A DNA stretch of 64,000 nucleotides. Origin: Limosilactobacillus balticus. GTDB lineage: Bacteria > Bacillota > Bacilli > Lactobacillales > Lactobacillaceae. Position numbers and translations under genes: made by a program. Below, piece after piece: positions 17,371 through 27,098 of the stretch. The stretch spans positions 1 to 64,000 of the forward strand of contig NZ_JACIVH010000069.1 of NCBI RefSeq assembly GCF_014145615.1, read 5' to 3'. The stretch's first letter is position 1, and each line of letters begins with the position of its first letter. The notes under the pieces were generated by a model, which did no database searches, was not told the origin of the DNA, and saw nothing but the letters and a program-made list of their open reading frames with translations.

Positions 17371-19410
17371 TTAAAACAAGCTTTTTTGAATTTCTTCTGC
17401 GCCAGCAAATGGCCCTGCTGTCACTTTAATTCCTTCTCGATGAGTACCAAAGAAATCAGTGTTAAATGTAATTGGAGTACCATCAGGGTTTTCATATTTT
17501 TCTTCCGGTTCAAATGCCATCATGATTGTATCAGTAGAGATAACGCCATCTGTTTTTGCAGGCACAGCATTAAAAAGATTGGTTTTAAGAAATAGTCCCT
17601 CATCTCGTTGTTCAAGTTTTAATTGAATTTTTTTATCAGAAATAATGGCATCTTTTTCCATATTACATGGTTCTGCACCATTAAAGTAGATATTACCTGC
17701 GCTCCAAATTGGCAAATGGTTATAATAATGATCACTATTTGGTGCATAAATTCCACAATACCCATCAAATTGTTTCTTCCATTCTTCAAATGTTGGATAG
17801 TTATCAAATGGTTTTGTACCAACCGTAAAGTTATAATCATCCCAATCATCTGGTTCATCTTTCTTCATATCCGCTAGTTTTTGCATTTCTGGGCGTAACT
17901 TTTGTTGAACAAAAATATTATTGTAAAATTTGTTATCTCCATGTTGAATGGTCATAAAGCCCATTACCTTAGTACCGTGAATTTCATGATATGGTGTAAA
18001 TCGATTAGACGGTAAATTAACTGAATTGTTATCAGTACCACGTCCAATTGCTGTAAAACTTCCTGCAATTAAATTATGAACAAATGCTACCCCTTGAGCT
18101 GCTAAACGAACAGATCGATCAGAAAGCAAGAGATTATTATCAATCAACGTTGGCCCATGAGAAACTTCAATCCACATATCTTCACCGAGGCCAGATAAAA
18201 CATCATCTAAATTATCTTTTGTAACCTTAAAGTCATTTGGTAGACTATTATGATCAAATACATTTTGAGTTACTCGTGTTCCTTGGGCTTGCCAATCTAA
18301 CCATAAACCACGAGTACAATGATGAATATGATTATGACGATATGTTACGTCAATTGCAGCGTGCATCTTAATACCACCTATTTCAGCACCTGCAAGATTC
18401 TGACGAACGTTAATGTCATGAATATCATTATCTTCAATCAAAGAAAATACCCCGCCTAAATGGCCAACGATACCGGTTTGACCACAGTCATGAATATGAT
18501 TTTGATGAACAATATGAGACCCAACATGCTCTTTATCCCATCCCTCATAAGAAGCTTGACAAATGGCATCACGTTCTGTTTGTGTACCATCTTTATACTT
18601 CCATTTTGACCATTTATTATCATTATTGGGCTGAAGATACTTTCCTAATGAAATTCCTGAACACTTTGAATGGGAAATATCACATTTTTCAATAATCCAT
18701 CCTTTTGACCAGTGGGGCCCAATCATCCCCTCTTGATAAGCTGTTGGTGGTGCCCATTGAGTTGCAGCTTTGGTTACACCGAATCCCGATAGTGTAATAT
18801 ACCCTATCCCTTCTGTTTGAGGATAGAAACAATTCTCGCGAACATTAATTTCTACATTTTCTTTATTGGGATTGTTTCCCTGGAAATTAGCATAAATAAT
18901 TGTTTCGTTATTACGATCATCTTGCTCAGTAAACCATGTGTATAAAGTATCATCGGGATACCACGATTTCTCATTACGGACTGGTTTTTTCACTTCATCT
19001 AATGAATTAACTTCATATAATGCTTTATCATTCAGATACACTTCACCTGTATGAGCAATAATACGGGCATCAAACCAATCACCATAAACTTTAGTTGTGT
19101 AAGGATTATAATCTGCAAAAACACCATTAGGAATATTAACTTTCCAAACGTTGTCATCAATCTTTTCCCAACTCGTTACTCGTTCTGCTCCGGTAATCAC
19201 AGCACCCAAGTTTTCTGATGACTTATACGTAATTCGTTTACTTGAAGTTCCACTATTTTGGGGATTAACATTTTCCCGATAAATTCCAGGACCTACTAAA
19301 ACAGTGTCGCCAGGCTGAGCAATGTTGGCCGCTGCTTGAATTGTTTTGAATGGATGATTTTTCTGTCCATTACCATCAATAGGTACGTTTTTATCTACAT
19401 AAATATTCAT
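17371..19410 (-). CDS. GH120 family beta-xylosidase
   Basis: 679 residues. The parallel beta-helix start (NIYVDKNVPIDGNGQKNHPF, then TIQAAANIAQPGDTVLVGPGIYRENV) and the many short beta-helix turns (HNHIHHC, IEDNDIHDI, TRVTQNVFDHN) match the GH120 xylosidase family described from Thermoanaerobacterium and Bifidobacterium. There is no secretion signal, so it acts on imported xylo-oligosaccharides. I have not mapped catalytic residues with confidence. It follows the transporter gene by 19 bases as one operon. A pectate-lyase-like or generic right-handed beta-helix protein is the alternative, but the overall sequence favours GH120. Confidence 0.85.
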   Translation of the reverse strand: MNIYVDKNVPIDGNGQKNHPFKTIQAAANIAQPGDTVLVGPGIYRENVNPQNSGTSSKRITYKSSENLGAVITGAERVTSWEKIDDNVWKVNIPNGVFADYNPYTTKVYGDWFDARIIAHTGEVYLNDKALYEVNSLDEVKKPVRNEKSWYPDDTLYTWFTEQDDRNNETIIYANFQGNNPNKENVEINVRENCFYPQTEGIGYITLSGFGVTKAATQWAPPTAYQEGMIGPHWSKGWIIEKCDISHSKCSGISLGKYLQPNNDNKWSKWKYKDGTQTERDAICQASYEGWDKEHVGSHIVHQNHIHDCGQTGIVGHLGGVFSLIEDNDIHDINVRQNLAGAEIGGIKMHAAIDVTYRHNHIHHCTRGLWLDWQAQGTRVTQNVFDHNSLPNDFKVTKDNLDDVLSGLGEDMWIEVSHGPTLIDNNLLLSDRSVRLAAQGVAFVHNLIAGSFTAIGRGTDNNSVNLPSNRFTPYHEIHGTKVMGFMTIQHGDNKFYNNIFVQQKLRPEMQKLADMKKDEPDDWDDYNFTVGTKPFDNYPTFEEWKKQFDGYCGIYAPNSDHYYNHLPIWSAGNIYFNGAEPCNMEKDAIISDKKIQLKLEQRDEGLFLKTNLFNAVPAKTDGVISTDTIMMAFEPEEKYENPDGTPITFNTDFFGTHREGIKVTAGPFAGAEEIQKSLF

Positions 19411-19429
19411 AGTTAGATGTCTCCTTTAA

Positions 19430-20929
19430 TTAGTTCTTAGCAGCATTTCTCTTGGCTTCAATTTCATGATTGATTTTGTCAACTTCTGGATCACTTAAAG
19501 GATATTTACTCATAACCCACATACCAATAACTGCTAAAATAATTGGAATCCAGATCATCGAAATAGAAATACCAGTTAACGCCGAAGTAGGCTGAGTAGT
19601 CTTTGTTCCATTAAAGTGACAAAAGGCATTAATATATCCTGGAATAATTCCCCCTAAGGCTAGTCCGATCTTAAAAAATAGCCCCATAATTGAATTGATA
19701 ATCCCAGCTACCCGTTTCTTAGAATGCCATTCACCGTAAGATATAACTTCAGGAACAAGTGACCACATATAACCCGTAGCAGCAGTAATTCCCCATTGCA
19801 TGATAAAACGCCCAATATATCCTAAAGTAATATTGTTTTTAAATGCTGGGAAAGACCAAATCCATAAAATTAATTGTCCAATAATAAAGAATGTTAAAAA
19901 TAAGTAGAAAAAGCCTTTTTTACCAATGCTTCGGCGAATAAGCGGCCAAAGGAAGACAAGGAAAATTCCTGGAATCGAACCAATTAAATTAATTGATGCC
20001 ATCCATTCTGAATGACCAATATTATATTGCAAGAAAAATGGCCATACCGTATTACCAAAAAACATAAACGTAAAACTGATTAAGAAGAACCAACCCAAGA
20101 CTTGAAGTGGTTTATTTTCAATTAATTCGTTCCATAAATCAGAAAACTTAACTGATTTAGTTTCTTCTTCTGTTGGTAAAACCCGTTCTTTAATTCCAAA
20201 ATAAGTACATAACAACATGATAAATCCAATTATCATATAAACTATCATTACTTTGAAATAAGCATTAGCAGCATGAGGAGAAGCATAATTCCCTAAATCT
20301 AATCTGATACCAAACAAGCCAATACTTTGTAATTTCTTATCTGGAGATGCTAATTGAACAAATAGTGGTAAGAAAGTATACACTAATAGGTTCCCAATAT
20401 TCGCTTCTGTCATTCGAACTGTTGTTAAAGTTGAAACTTCATCATTATCGCGTGTTAATGATGCATTTAATGATCCATATGGAATATTAACAAATGAATA
20501 AATTAATGCAGTAGCTAAATACATAAAGAATGCATAAAATATATTTCCACGAACAGCAGGAATTGGTAAGAAAAGCAGTGCACAACAAATTGTCAGTGGA
20601 ATTCCAAAGTAAATTAAAAATGGCCGATACTTTCCACCATGTTTAAAGTGACTCTTGTCAACAACTGTTCCAACCCATGGGTCCCAAAAAACATTTACCC
20701 AACGTACGATTAAAAAGATTGTTGCCCCAGCGGCTGCGGAAATTCCAAATACAGTAGTGAGATAGAACAATAACATTGAACCAATTGTTCCAAAAATTAA
20801 GTTCTGTGCTAAATCCCCTGCTCCATAGCAAATTCGTTCACGCCATGAAAGTTTTGCAAATTCATTTACTTTTTCTTGGGAGATTGTTTTCTCTGTCTCA
20901 CCAATTTTTCCCGTTGGTACATTCTCCAT
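19430..20929 (-). CDS. GPH-family sugar or xyloside cation symporter
   Basis: 499 residues, 12 predicted membrane helices. The family signature is visible: GAGDLAQNLIFGTIGSMLLFY near 38-58 and VNVFWDPWVGTVVDKS near 93-108. GPH members import beta-xylosides, melibiose or glucuronides with protons or sodium. Being the first gene of an operon with a GH120 beta-xylosidase, and carrying XylR and cre sites upstream, it most likely imports xylobiose or longer xylo-oligosaccharides. No EIIA-like C-terminal domain is present, unlike the lactose LacS branch. Confidence 0.87.
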   Translation of the reverse strand: MENVPTGKIGETEKTISQEKVNEFAKLSWRERICYGAGDLAQNLIFGTIGSMLLFYLTTVFGISAAAGATIFLIVRWVNVFWDPWVGTVVDKSHFKHGGKYRPFLIYFGIPLTICCALLFLPIPAVRGNIFYAFFMYLATALIYSFVNIPYGSLNASLTRDNDEVSTLTTVRMTEANIGNLLVYTFLPLFVQLASPDKKLQSIGLFGIRLDLGNYASPHAANAYFKVMIVYMIIGFIMLLCTYFGIKERVLPTEEETKSVKFSDLWNELIENKPLQVLGWFFLISFTFMFFGNTVWPFFLQYNIGHSEWMASINLIGSIPGIFLVFLWPLIRRSIGKKGFFYLFLTFFIIGQLILWIWSFPAFKNNITLGYIGRFIMQWGITAATGYMWSLVPEVISYGEWHSKKRVAGIINSIMGLFFKIGLALGGIIPGYINAFCHFNGTKTTQPTSALTGISISMIWIPIILAVIGMWVMSKYPLSDPEVDKINHEIEAKRNAAKN

Positions 20930-20962
20930 TTGATTTCACCCTTTCAGTTTATCTCATGTAAG

Positions 20963-20979
20963 TTAGTTGTATAAACTGA
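20963..20979. promoter_or_regulatory. XylR-type operator, xyloside operon
   Basis: TTAGTTGTATAAACTGA: arms TTAGTT and AACTGA, one mismatch from the xylA pattern with a shorter spacer. About 35 bases upstream of the transporter start. Confidence 0.5.
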
Positions 20980-21003
20980 CAGATATTTCCATCTGAACCA
21001 ATT

Positions 21004-21017
21004 GTATTCGCTTTCAC
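21004..21017 (-). promoter_or_regulatory. cre site, xyloside operon
   Basis: Minus strand TGAAAGCGAATACA, one deviation from consensus. Upstream of the XylR-type site. Confidence 0.6.
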
Positions 21018-21023
21018 AAAAAG

Positions 21024-21071
21024 AAAATAGACCATATACTGACAAGTATTTGTCAATTTATGATCTATTTT
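21024..21071 (-). terminator. Terminator of the AraC gene
   Basis: Long stem of about 21 bp with G-U pairs (21024-21044 with 21051-21071), with CTTTTTG after it on the minus strand. Confidence 0.75.
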
Positions 21072-21078
21072 TACTCAC

Positions 21079-22014
21079 TTATTCAAAATATCCCGTTTGA
21101 TTTTTTGACCTTACTGAGCGTTTCTTTATAACTTGTTTACGATATTCACTGGGCGAATATCCAGACCATTTCCTAAACTGTTTACTAAAGATTGAAACGT
21201 TCGCTGCTCCTACCATATAAGCTACTTCTTCAATTGAATTTCCAGAATATTCTAAGAGACGTTGAGCCTTTTTATACTTTTCACGATCAATAAAATGCAA
21301 AGGGGTTGTACCATAAACCTTCTTAAAAACTCGATGTCCATACCCACTACTAATTCCTAACTCTTTACATAAATCGCTAAAGTTAAAGGATGGCTTTTCA
21401 TCATCGTTATTAACTCGGTTTTCAATCGCAATTACTAAGTCACGACTAATCTGTGCTTCCTTATTAGAAAAAGGAAGCGAGCTGTTGTGACTATATTTAT
21501 CTTTAATTAATGAATTAACCTGCTTCAAATATTTTAGCAAAAGTATTTCAATTTCGACTTGAATACTAAAATCACTAGAAAGGCTTTTATTACGGCAAAG
21601 CTTAACAATTCCATTTAACATTTTTTGAGACGCTTTTGCTAACTGTGAGCTTGCTGGAATCAACTGGTTACTAATTAAACTAATAATTCGTGATCGTAGC
21701 TGAATATCTTCAAAGTCAAAATGTAAACACATATATGTCATCGGGGCAGTTTTACTTGCATTCCGATTAGTATGAAAGGTTCCCGGTGCAATAATAATGG
21801 CGTCTCCTGGGCCTAAATCCATTGGCGACTGGTCACGGATTTCAGTGAGCTGATAACCATCAACTACTACCATTACTTCAAATACCTGATGGCGCTGCTC
21901 AAAGAAAGACCATCCGCCATTAACAGTGCGTTGATGCCCTCCAAACATATATAGGCCTGACTCAATTGTTGGAATAGATATAAACTTTTGCAAAATTACT
22001 ACTCCTTTCTTCAT
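21079..22014 (-). CDS. AraC-family transcriptional regulator (xylose/xyloside region)
   Basis: 311 residues. N-terminal cupin sensor (GPGDAIIIAPGTFHTNRN near 68-85) and C-terminal AraC domain with both HTH units (FSDLCKELGISSGYGHRVFKKVYG, then IEEVAYMVGAANVSIFSKQFRKWSGYSPSEYR). The ATG at 22014 is backed by AGGAG six bases upstream; a TTG eight codons later also has an RBS, so a shorter form is possible. Monocistronic, divergent from the sugar porter gene, and upstream of the xyloside operon; probably an activator of one or both. Confidence 0.88.
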   Translation of the reverse strand: MKKGVVILQKFISIPTIESGLYMFGGHQRTVNGGWSFFEQRHQVFEVMVVVDGYQLTEIRDQSPMDLGPGDAIIIAPGTFHTNRNASKTAPMTYMCLHFDFEDIQLRSRIISLISNQLIPASSQLAKASQKMLNGIVKLCRNKSLSSDFSIQVEIEILLLKYLKQVNSLIKDKYSHNSSLPFSNKEAQISRDLVIAIENRVNNDDEKPSFNFSDLCKELGISSGYGHRVFKKVYGTTPLHFIDREKYKKAQRLLEYSGNSIEEVAYMVGAANVSIFSKQFRKWSGYSPSEYRKQVIKKRSVRSKNQTGYFE

Positions 22015-22140
22015 CCGTATCTCCTATATATGTATATTATCACTTATCTTCATTTTGATTGTTAGCGTTTTTTTATAACTTATTTTTGTCATTTTATGAT
22101 CGATACACAATGTATAATTCAACAAATTTAAGAGGTAAAT

Positions 22141-22154
22141 AAAAAAGCGCTTTC
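22141..22154 (-). promoter_or_regulatory. cre-like site, sugar porter promoter
   Basis: Minus strand TGAAAGCGCTTTTT, with the AAAGCGCTTT core. Overlaps the porter -35. Confidence 0.5.
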
Positions 22155-22179
22155 AAAAAATAACAATAAATGTTATACT
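22152..22179 (+). promoter_or_regulatory. Sugar porter promoter
   Basis: TTCAAA (22152-22157), 16-base spacer, TATACT (22174-22179). Confidence 0.45.
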
Positions 22180-22191
22180 CTTTTACGAAGG

Positions 22192-22212
22192 TTAGTTCTT
22201 TATTTAAACTAA
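22192..22212. promoter_or_regulatory. XylR operator, sugar porter
   Basis: 21-bp palindrome, arms TTAGTT and AACTAA perfect, spacing as in the xylA operator; the outer bases extend the symmetry (G/C). Located just after the -10. Confidence 0.7.
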
Positions 22213-22274
22213 CCAAATACAAACAACCAACTTACACTAATTATTGCTGTCTGTATATAGTTAGGAGATTCAAT

Positions 22275-23672
22275 ATGAAACATAAATTATCAGCAAGTTG
22301 GATTTACTTCTTTGCTGCTTTAGGTGGTTTGCTTTTTGGATATGATACTGGTTCAATTTCAGGTGCTATTCTATTCATCGAAAAGCAATTATCACTGAAC
22401 TCTTGGCAACAAGGATGGGTTGTTTCAGCAGTTCTTGTCGGTGCTATTATTGGGGCGATTACAATTGGCCCCTTCTCAGATCGATTTGGACGTCGTAAGT
22501 TGCTATTATTAACATCTATTCTCTTTTTCATCGGAGCTTTGGGTTCAGGATTAGCTCCAGAATTTTGGACTTTAATTTTTACACGAATTATCCTTGGTTT
22601 AGCCGTTGGAGCTGCTTCTTCGTTAATTCCTACTTATTTAGCTGAATTAGCTCCAGTTTCTAAACGTGGGATGATGTCAGGAATGTTCCAATTTATGATT
22701 ATGTCTGGTTTACTTCTGGCATACATTCTTAACTATTCTCTTCAAGGAATTTATACCGGTTGGCGTTGGATGCTTGGTTTTGCGGCTCTTCCTGCAGCAA
22801 TTCTATTTATCGGGGCAATTATCCTTCCTGAATCGCCACGTTACTTGGTCCGTAATGATAAAGAAAACGTTGCGCGCGGAGTTCTTATGACAATGAACAA
22901 TAATGATGAAGATGTTGTTAATGGGGATATTGCAAAAATTAAGAAGCAAGCGGAAATCGTTTCTGGTGGATGGAAAGAACTATTTGGTTTGATGGTTCGT
23001 CCTGCTTTAATTGCGGCCGTTGGTTTAGCTATTTTTCAACAAGTAATGGGCTGTAATACAGTTCTTTACTATGCACCAACTATTTTTACTGATGCCGGTT
23101 TTGGTGTTCATTTTGCCTTACTTTCACATATTTGGATCAGTATCTTTAATGTTATTGTAACCTTTATCGGAATCTACCTTATGAATAAAGTTAGTCGCCG
23201 TAAAATGTTAATCGTTGGTGGATGGCTAATGGGTATTACTCTCTTTATTATGTGCTGGGGATTAATGTATTCTAGTGATTCAAAATTTGCTGCCGATATC
23301 GCTGTTATTTCAATGGTTATTTACATTGCCTCTTTCTCCGGTACTTGGGGTCCTATTATGTGGACAATGATTGGTGAGATGTTCCCACTTAACATTCGTG
23401 GTCTTGGAAATTCTTTTGCTGCTGGTGTTAATTGGACTGCTAATGCCATTGTTTCGTTAACATTCCCTCCTCTACTAAGTCTCTTCGGTAAAGGTACTCT
23501 CTTTATCGGTTATGGAATCTTTTGTCTTCTTGCTATTTGGTTCGTCCATTCCAAAGTCTTTGAAACACAAGGCAAGTCTCTGGAAGAAATTGAACAGTGG
23601 CTACGAACTCAAGCATCAAAGAAGCAAAAAGATACAGCACCAGAAGCTACTTCAATTCAAAAAGAAAATTAA
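22275..23672 (+). CDS. Sugar porter, probable D-xylose:H+ symporter
   Basis: Major-facilitator sugar-porter family, 465 residues from the ATG at 22275, which follows AGGAG by eight bases; the longer reading frame upstream has no RBS. Signatures: GYDTGSISGAI near 20-30, DRFGRRK near 72-78, PESPRYL near 183-189, the QQVMGCNTVLYYAP helix-7 motif and ETQGKSLEEIE near the C-terminus. Control by XylR-type and cre sites and the location make xylose (or arabinose) the probable substrate. Relatives also carry galactose or glucose, so specificity is inferred. Confidence 0.85.
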   Translation: MKHKLSASWIYFFAALGGLLFGYDTGSISGAILFIEKQLSLNSWQQGWVVSAVLVGAIIGAITIGPFSDRFGRRKLLLLTSILFFIGALGSGLAPEFWTLIFTRIILGLAVGAASSLIPTYLAELAPVSKRGMMSGMFQFMIMSGLLLAYILNYSLQGIYTGWRWMLGFAALPAAILFIGAIILPESPRYLVRNDKENVARGVLMTMNNNDEDVVNGDIAKIKKQAEIVSGGWKELFGLMVRPALIAAVGLAIFQQVMGCNTVLYYAPTIFTDAGFGVHFALLSHIWISIFNVIVTFIGIYLMNKVSRRKMLIVGGWLMGITLFIMCWGLMYSSDSKFAADIAVISMVIYIASFSGTWGPIMWTMIGEMFPLNIRGLGNSFAAGVNWTANAIVSLTFPPLLSLFGKGTLFIGYGIFCLLAIWFVHSKVFETQGKSLEEIEQWLRTQASKKQKDTAPEATSIQKEN

Positions 23673-23679
23673 TAAATTT

Positions 23680-23710
23680 AGTCAGACTGGATAGCTGGTC
23701 TGACTTTTTA
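23680..23710 (+). terminator. Terminator of sugar porter
   Basis: AGTCAGAC/GTCTGACT stem (23680-23687, 23698-23705) followed by TTTTT. Confidence 0.85.
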
Positions 23711-23771
23711 TATTTATAAATAAAATTATGGTATACTGAAATTAAAATCAGCGATGGAAAGGAGAAAGTTA

Positions 23772-24071
23772 ATGATAGCATATAAAAATTGTAGTCCAAG
23801 TGAGCTCAATTATGCTTTAGGAAAAGGCGGAAACGTCACAATCAAGGTTAATGGAAAAACCATTACTCTTACATTTAAAGATGTTCTGGCAGAAAATCCT
23901 AAATATATGAATGTTAAGATTTTTTCTGATCCTAAACATATAATGGCATCAATGGTAGTCGACGCATATCTAAAAGATGATAAGAATGATGCCGACGTTA
24001 ATCAAAAAGTCAAAGAAAAATTAGCAAACTGCATTAATACAGCAGTAAGAAATCGTTTCGGCCTTATTTAA
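23772..24071 (+). CDS. Small protein of unknown function (99 residues)
   Basis: I do not recognise this protein. The ATG at 23772 follows AAAGGAG by seven bases; an in-frame ATG six codons earlier overlaps that RBS and is unlikely. The product has an alternating beta-rich N-terminal half (NVTIKVNGKTITLTFKDVL), an acidic, lysine-rich helical C-terminal half (DDKNDADVNQKVKEKLANC) and no membrane segment. A separate promoter with an extended -10 (TGGTATACT near 23730) lies upstream. It sits between the xylose porter and xylR, closed by a bidirectional terminator, and need not be linked to xylose use. Confidence 0.65.
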   Translation: MIAYKNCSPSELNYALGKGGNVTIKVNGKTITLTFKDVLAENPKYMNVKIFSDPKHIMASMVVDAYLKDDKNDADVNQKVKEKLANCINTAVRNRFGLI

Positions 24072-24077
24072 AAATTA

Positions 24078-24131
24078 AGAGTGTAAGTAAAAACTTCTAT
24101 GGTTTAGATAATAAGTCTTTACTTACACTCT
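24078..24131. terminator. Bidirectional terminator, small gene / xylR
   Basis: Perfect 14-bp stem AGAGTGTAAGTAAA (24078-24091) with 24118-24131. Confidence 0.85.
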
Positions 24132-24133
24132 AT

Positions 24134-25315
24134 TTAATTAATATTTTTTACTTCTTTTGGCCATCGAAAATGCAGTAGATAATCATCTAATCCTAAGGCA
24201 CGATGAATTGCTAATGAACTTGCTCCCAGTAAAGAAGTCATTCGTGAACCTTTTATCATTTGAATTGGAGAAAAGATTCCTAATTCTACAAGTCGATCTC
24301 GTACCATTTCATACATTACGGGCAAATCTTCGAATAATGTTGAATTAAAATATATTTTTTCTGGTCCATAAGAAACAATCGCATTATAAGAAACTTCAGC
24401 AATCAACTGCGCCGCATGATTTAAGATCTGTTTTACTTGATCGTCTTCGCGGTAGAGTTTAACTAAGTCTTCACTAGTGATCTCTGTTAGATTTTTAGCA
24501 TTCATTACTTGTCGGATAATAGAATCTTCTGAACATAGCGATTCTACCTTAACAAGTTGTCGTGACCCACTGTCTAAATCATTTGTCATTAAACTGCGGC
24601 CGATTTCGCCAGCCATCCCGCGATAACCTCGATACAGATTATGACCAGCAATAATGCCTACACCAATCCCCCGATGAATGCTAATTGTAATTAAATCATG
24701 TGTCGCTTGGTTAGTTCCAAAATCTTGTTCAAATACCGCCGATAAATTAGCTTCGTTTTCTAACACAACCGGAACATTAAACTCTTTACTAAAATACTCT
24801 TCCAAGTCTATTCCTTGTAGTGCTAAGAAAGGTGAATCTATTATTTTATTATTAAACACTATTCCATGAATTGAAAAAGCAATAGCTAATAGCCCATGTT
24901 GAGTTGAATCAACTTGCTGAAGTTTTTTTATCTCTTCTTTTATTATTTGCATAATGTTTAATATATCAAATTTTTCTATTGGTTTACGATTATATTGAAT
25001 AATCTCACCATTAAGATAATTAAACATCGAGGCCATATATGATGTCCCAATATTAAAACTTGCAACATATCCATAATTACGATTTAAACAAACAAGGTGG
25101 GGCTTTCGACCACCACTACTTGTTGATTCTCCTTGCCGCACCCCTTCAATAAATCCATCTTCGTTTAATTCATCGTATATTGACGAGACAGTTGATTTAT
25201 TTAAATTTAATTGGCGTGCTATTTCTGCCCGTGATGTTTCGGCATTATTAAATAACTGTTGTAATACAAGTTTTTTATTTTGTATTCGTGAAAGATTACG
25301 ATGGTCATTTATCAT
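24134..25315 (-). CDS. xylR: ROK-family xylose repressor
   Basis: 393 residues: N-terminal winged helix-turn-helix (RAEIARQLNLNKSTVSSIYDEL near 30-51) and a sugar-kinase-like ROK domain (VVLENEANLSAVFEQDFG, ISIHRGIGVGIIAGHNLYRGYRGMAGEIG). This is the XylR architecture: it binds TTAGTTT-type palindromes and lets go when xylose binds. Four such palindromes lie in the window. The cysteine-rich zinc motif of many ROK proteins (CGNRGCLE type) is absent after the GEIG segment. Monocistronic and minus-strand, closed by a bidirectional terminator. I see no TTAGTT palindrome at its own promoter. Confidence 0.88.
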   Translation of the reverse strand: MINDHRNLSRIQNKKLVLQQLFNNAETSRAEIARQLNLNKSTVSSIYDELNEDGFIEGVRQGESTSSGGRKPHLVCLNRNYGYVASFNIGTSYMASMFNYLNGEIIQYNRKPIEKFDILNIMQIIKEEIKKLQQVDSTQHGLLAIAFSIHGIVFNNKIIDSPFLALQGIDLEEYFSKEFNVPVVLENEANLSAVFEQDFGTNQATHDLITISIHRGIGVGIIAGHNLYRGYRGMAGEIGRSLMTNDLDSGSRQLVKVESLCSEDSIIRQVMNAKNLTEITSEDLVKLYREDDQVKQILNHAAQLIAEVSYNAIVSYGPEKIYFNSTLFEDLPVMYEMVRDRLVELGIFSPIQMIKGSRMTSLLGASSLAIHRALGLDDYLLHFRWPKEVKNIN

Positions 25316-25414
25316 TTTTATCCTCTGCGCATTTTATAATTTCATTTATACTAATAGTGTACATATTACAATATCTTATGAGTATATTATAACATAAAAC
25401 AATTTATTGACTAA

Positions 25415-25624
25415 TTAGCTATTAATGTGCAAAATCTTAAATTCTAAATAACACCACAAGATAATTAGTAAAATACTATAAGCCGCAGAAAGCCACACTA
25501 CATATTTTAAGAACGCCAAAATATGAAAGACCGTTAATATTTGCAAACAAATTGTTAAAACAATCCATACTACTAAATGATCTTTTACCCGATCACGATG
25601 TTCAATTAATTCTTCTTTTTTCAT
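25415..25624 (-). CDS. Small two-helix membrane protein
   Basis: 69 residues: a charged cytoplasmic start (MKKEELIEHRDRVKDH) and two hydrophobic helices (about 19-37 and 43-62). GGAG eight bases upstream supports the ATG. Function unknown. It precedes pgi in the opposite sense of reading order only by position (pgi lies downstream-upstream on the same strand, 76 bases away) and may be read through from pgi. Confidence 0.7.
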   Translation of the reverse strand: MKKEELIEHRDRVKDHLVVWIVLTICLQILTVFHILAFLKYVVWLSAAYSILLIILWCYLEFKILHINS

Positions 25625-25700
25625 AAAAATACTCCAGATAAAAGGAGAGAATAGCTATATCGTAACAGCTATTCCCCTTCTTGATTATATTTAATTTATC

Positions 25701-27059
25701 CTAATCGTTCTTATCCATCTTAGCTCGTAATTCTTTACCAATTTCTTCATATCCTGGCTTACCAAGCAATCCAAACATGTTAGTCTTATAAGCTTCAACA
25801 CCCGGTTGGTTAAATGGATTAATACCGTTTAAGTAACCTGAAATTCCCATCGCAACCTCAAAAAAGTAAATAAGGTAACCTAAAGTATATTCGTCTTCTT
25901 GTGGGATATGAACAGTCATCACTGGTACTCCACCATCAGTATGCGCAGCAACTACCGCTTCATAAGCCTTGGTGTTAACGTAATCCATTGTCTTACCTTC
26001 CAAGTAGCCTAAACCATCAAGATTATCTGGTTCTGTTGGAATTTCCATGTCATAATTTGGCTTATCAAGCTTAACAACGGTTTCCATTAAGAAACGGCGA
26101 CCTTCTTGGATGTATTGACCAAGGGAATGAAGGTCGGTTGTGAAGTTAGCTGAAGAAGGATATATTCCCTTTTGATCTTTTCCTTCTGATTCCCCAGCTA
26201 ATTGTTTCCACCATTCAGCAAACATCCGCATGTTAGGCTCGTAGTTTTCGAGTAATTCTGTTTCATAGCCCTTACGATAAAGAATGTTCCGGTAAGCAGC
26301 GTATTGGTAGGCTTCGTTCTTGGTTAGATCAGGATCAACATAATCCTTTTCCGCTTGGGCAGCCCCTTCCATCAGCTTATCAATGTCCGCACCAGAAGCA
26401 GCAATTGGTAAAAGACCTACTGCAGAAAGAACTGAATAACGTCCTCCAACCCCATCAGGAATAACAAAGGTTTCATAGCCATGAGCATCTGCTTCAGTCT
26501 TTAAGGCACCCTTAGCCTTATCAGTAGTAGCGTAAATCCGCTTATTAGCTTCATTTTCCCCATACTTCTTAATTAAAAGGTCCTTAAAGATTCGGAAGGC
26601 AATTGATGGTTCAGTAGTTGTTCCTGACTTTGAAACAACATTAATTGAAAAGTCTTTATCACCAATTAATTGGATCAAGTCGTGAACATAGGTTGAACTC
26701 AAGGAGTTACCAGCAAAAACTACCAATGGAGCTTTCCGGTCTTTTGCCTTTTGAGCTTGATAGAAAGTATTGTGTAAGAAGTCGATCGCCATTTGGGCAC
26801 CAAGGTAAGAACCACCAATTCCAATAACAACTAAGACATCTGAATCACGCTGAATCTTATCAGCGGCCTTCTTAATCCGAGCAAATTCTTCTTTATCATA
26901 TTCAGTCGGTAAATGGAGCCAATCACGGAAGTCGGCGCCAGCACCGGTTCCATTCCGTAATTCATCATTAGCGGCGTTAACCATTGCTTGCATTTCGCCA
27001 AGTTCGTTTTCATGAACAAATTGCTTTAATGCGCTACTGTCAAATTTAATGTGTGTCAT
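25701..27059 (-). CDS. pgi: Glucose-6-phosphate isomerase
   Basis: Interconverts glucose-6-phosphate and fructose-6-phosphate. 452 residues, bacterial short type. Visible are [12 protein letters not shown] near 79-90, [18 protein letters not shown] near 141-158 (phosphate loop), [14 protein letters not shown] near 205-218, and the conserved NQPGVEAYK near the C-terminus (catalytic Lys). Monocistronic with a strong promoter (TTGAAA / TATCAT, 17-base spacer) overlapped by a cre. Confidence 0.97.
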   Translation of the reverse strand: MTHIKFDSSALKQFVHENELGEMQAMVNAANDELRNGTGAGADFRDWLHLPTEYDKEEFARIKKAADKIQRDSDVLVVIGIGGSYLGAQMAIDFLHNTFYQAQKAKDRKAPLVVFAGNSLSSTYVHDLIQLIGDKDFSINVVSKSGTTTEPSIAFRIFKDLLIKKYGENEANKRIYATTDKAKGALKTEADAHGYETFVIPDGVGGRYSVLSAVGLLPIAASGADIDKLMEGAAQAEKDYVDPDLTKNEAYQYAAYRNILYRKGYETELLENYEPNMRMFAEWWKQLAGESEGKDQKGIYPSSANFTTDLHSLGQYIQEGRRFLMETVVKLDKPNYDMEIPTEPDNLDGLGYLEGKTMDYVNTKAYEAVVAAHTDGGVPVMTVHIPQEDEYTLGYLIYFFEVAMGISGYLNGINPFNQPGVEAYKTNMFGLLGKPGYEEIGKELRAKMDKND

Positions 27060-27098
27060 TCCAATAGCTTCTTTCTTTTTTATTTTTTAGACATTTAA

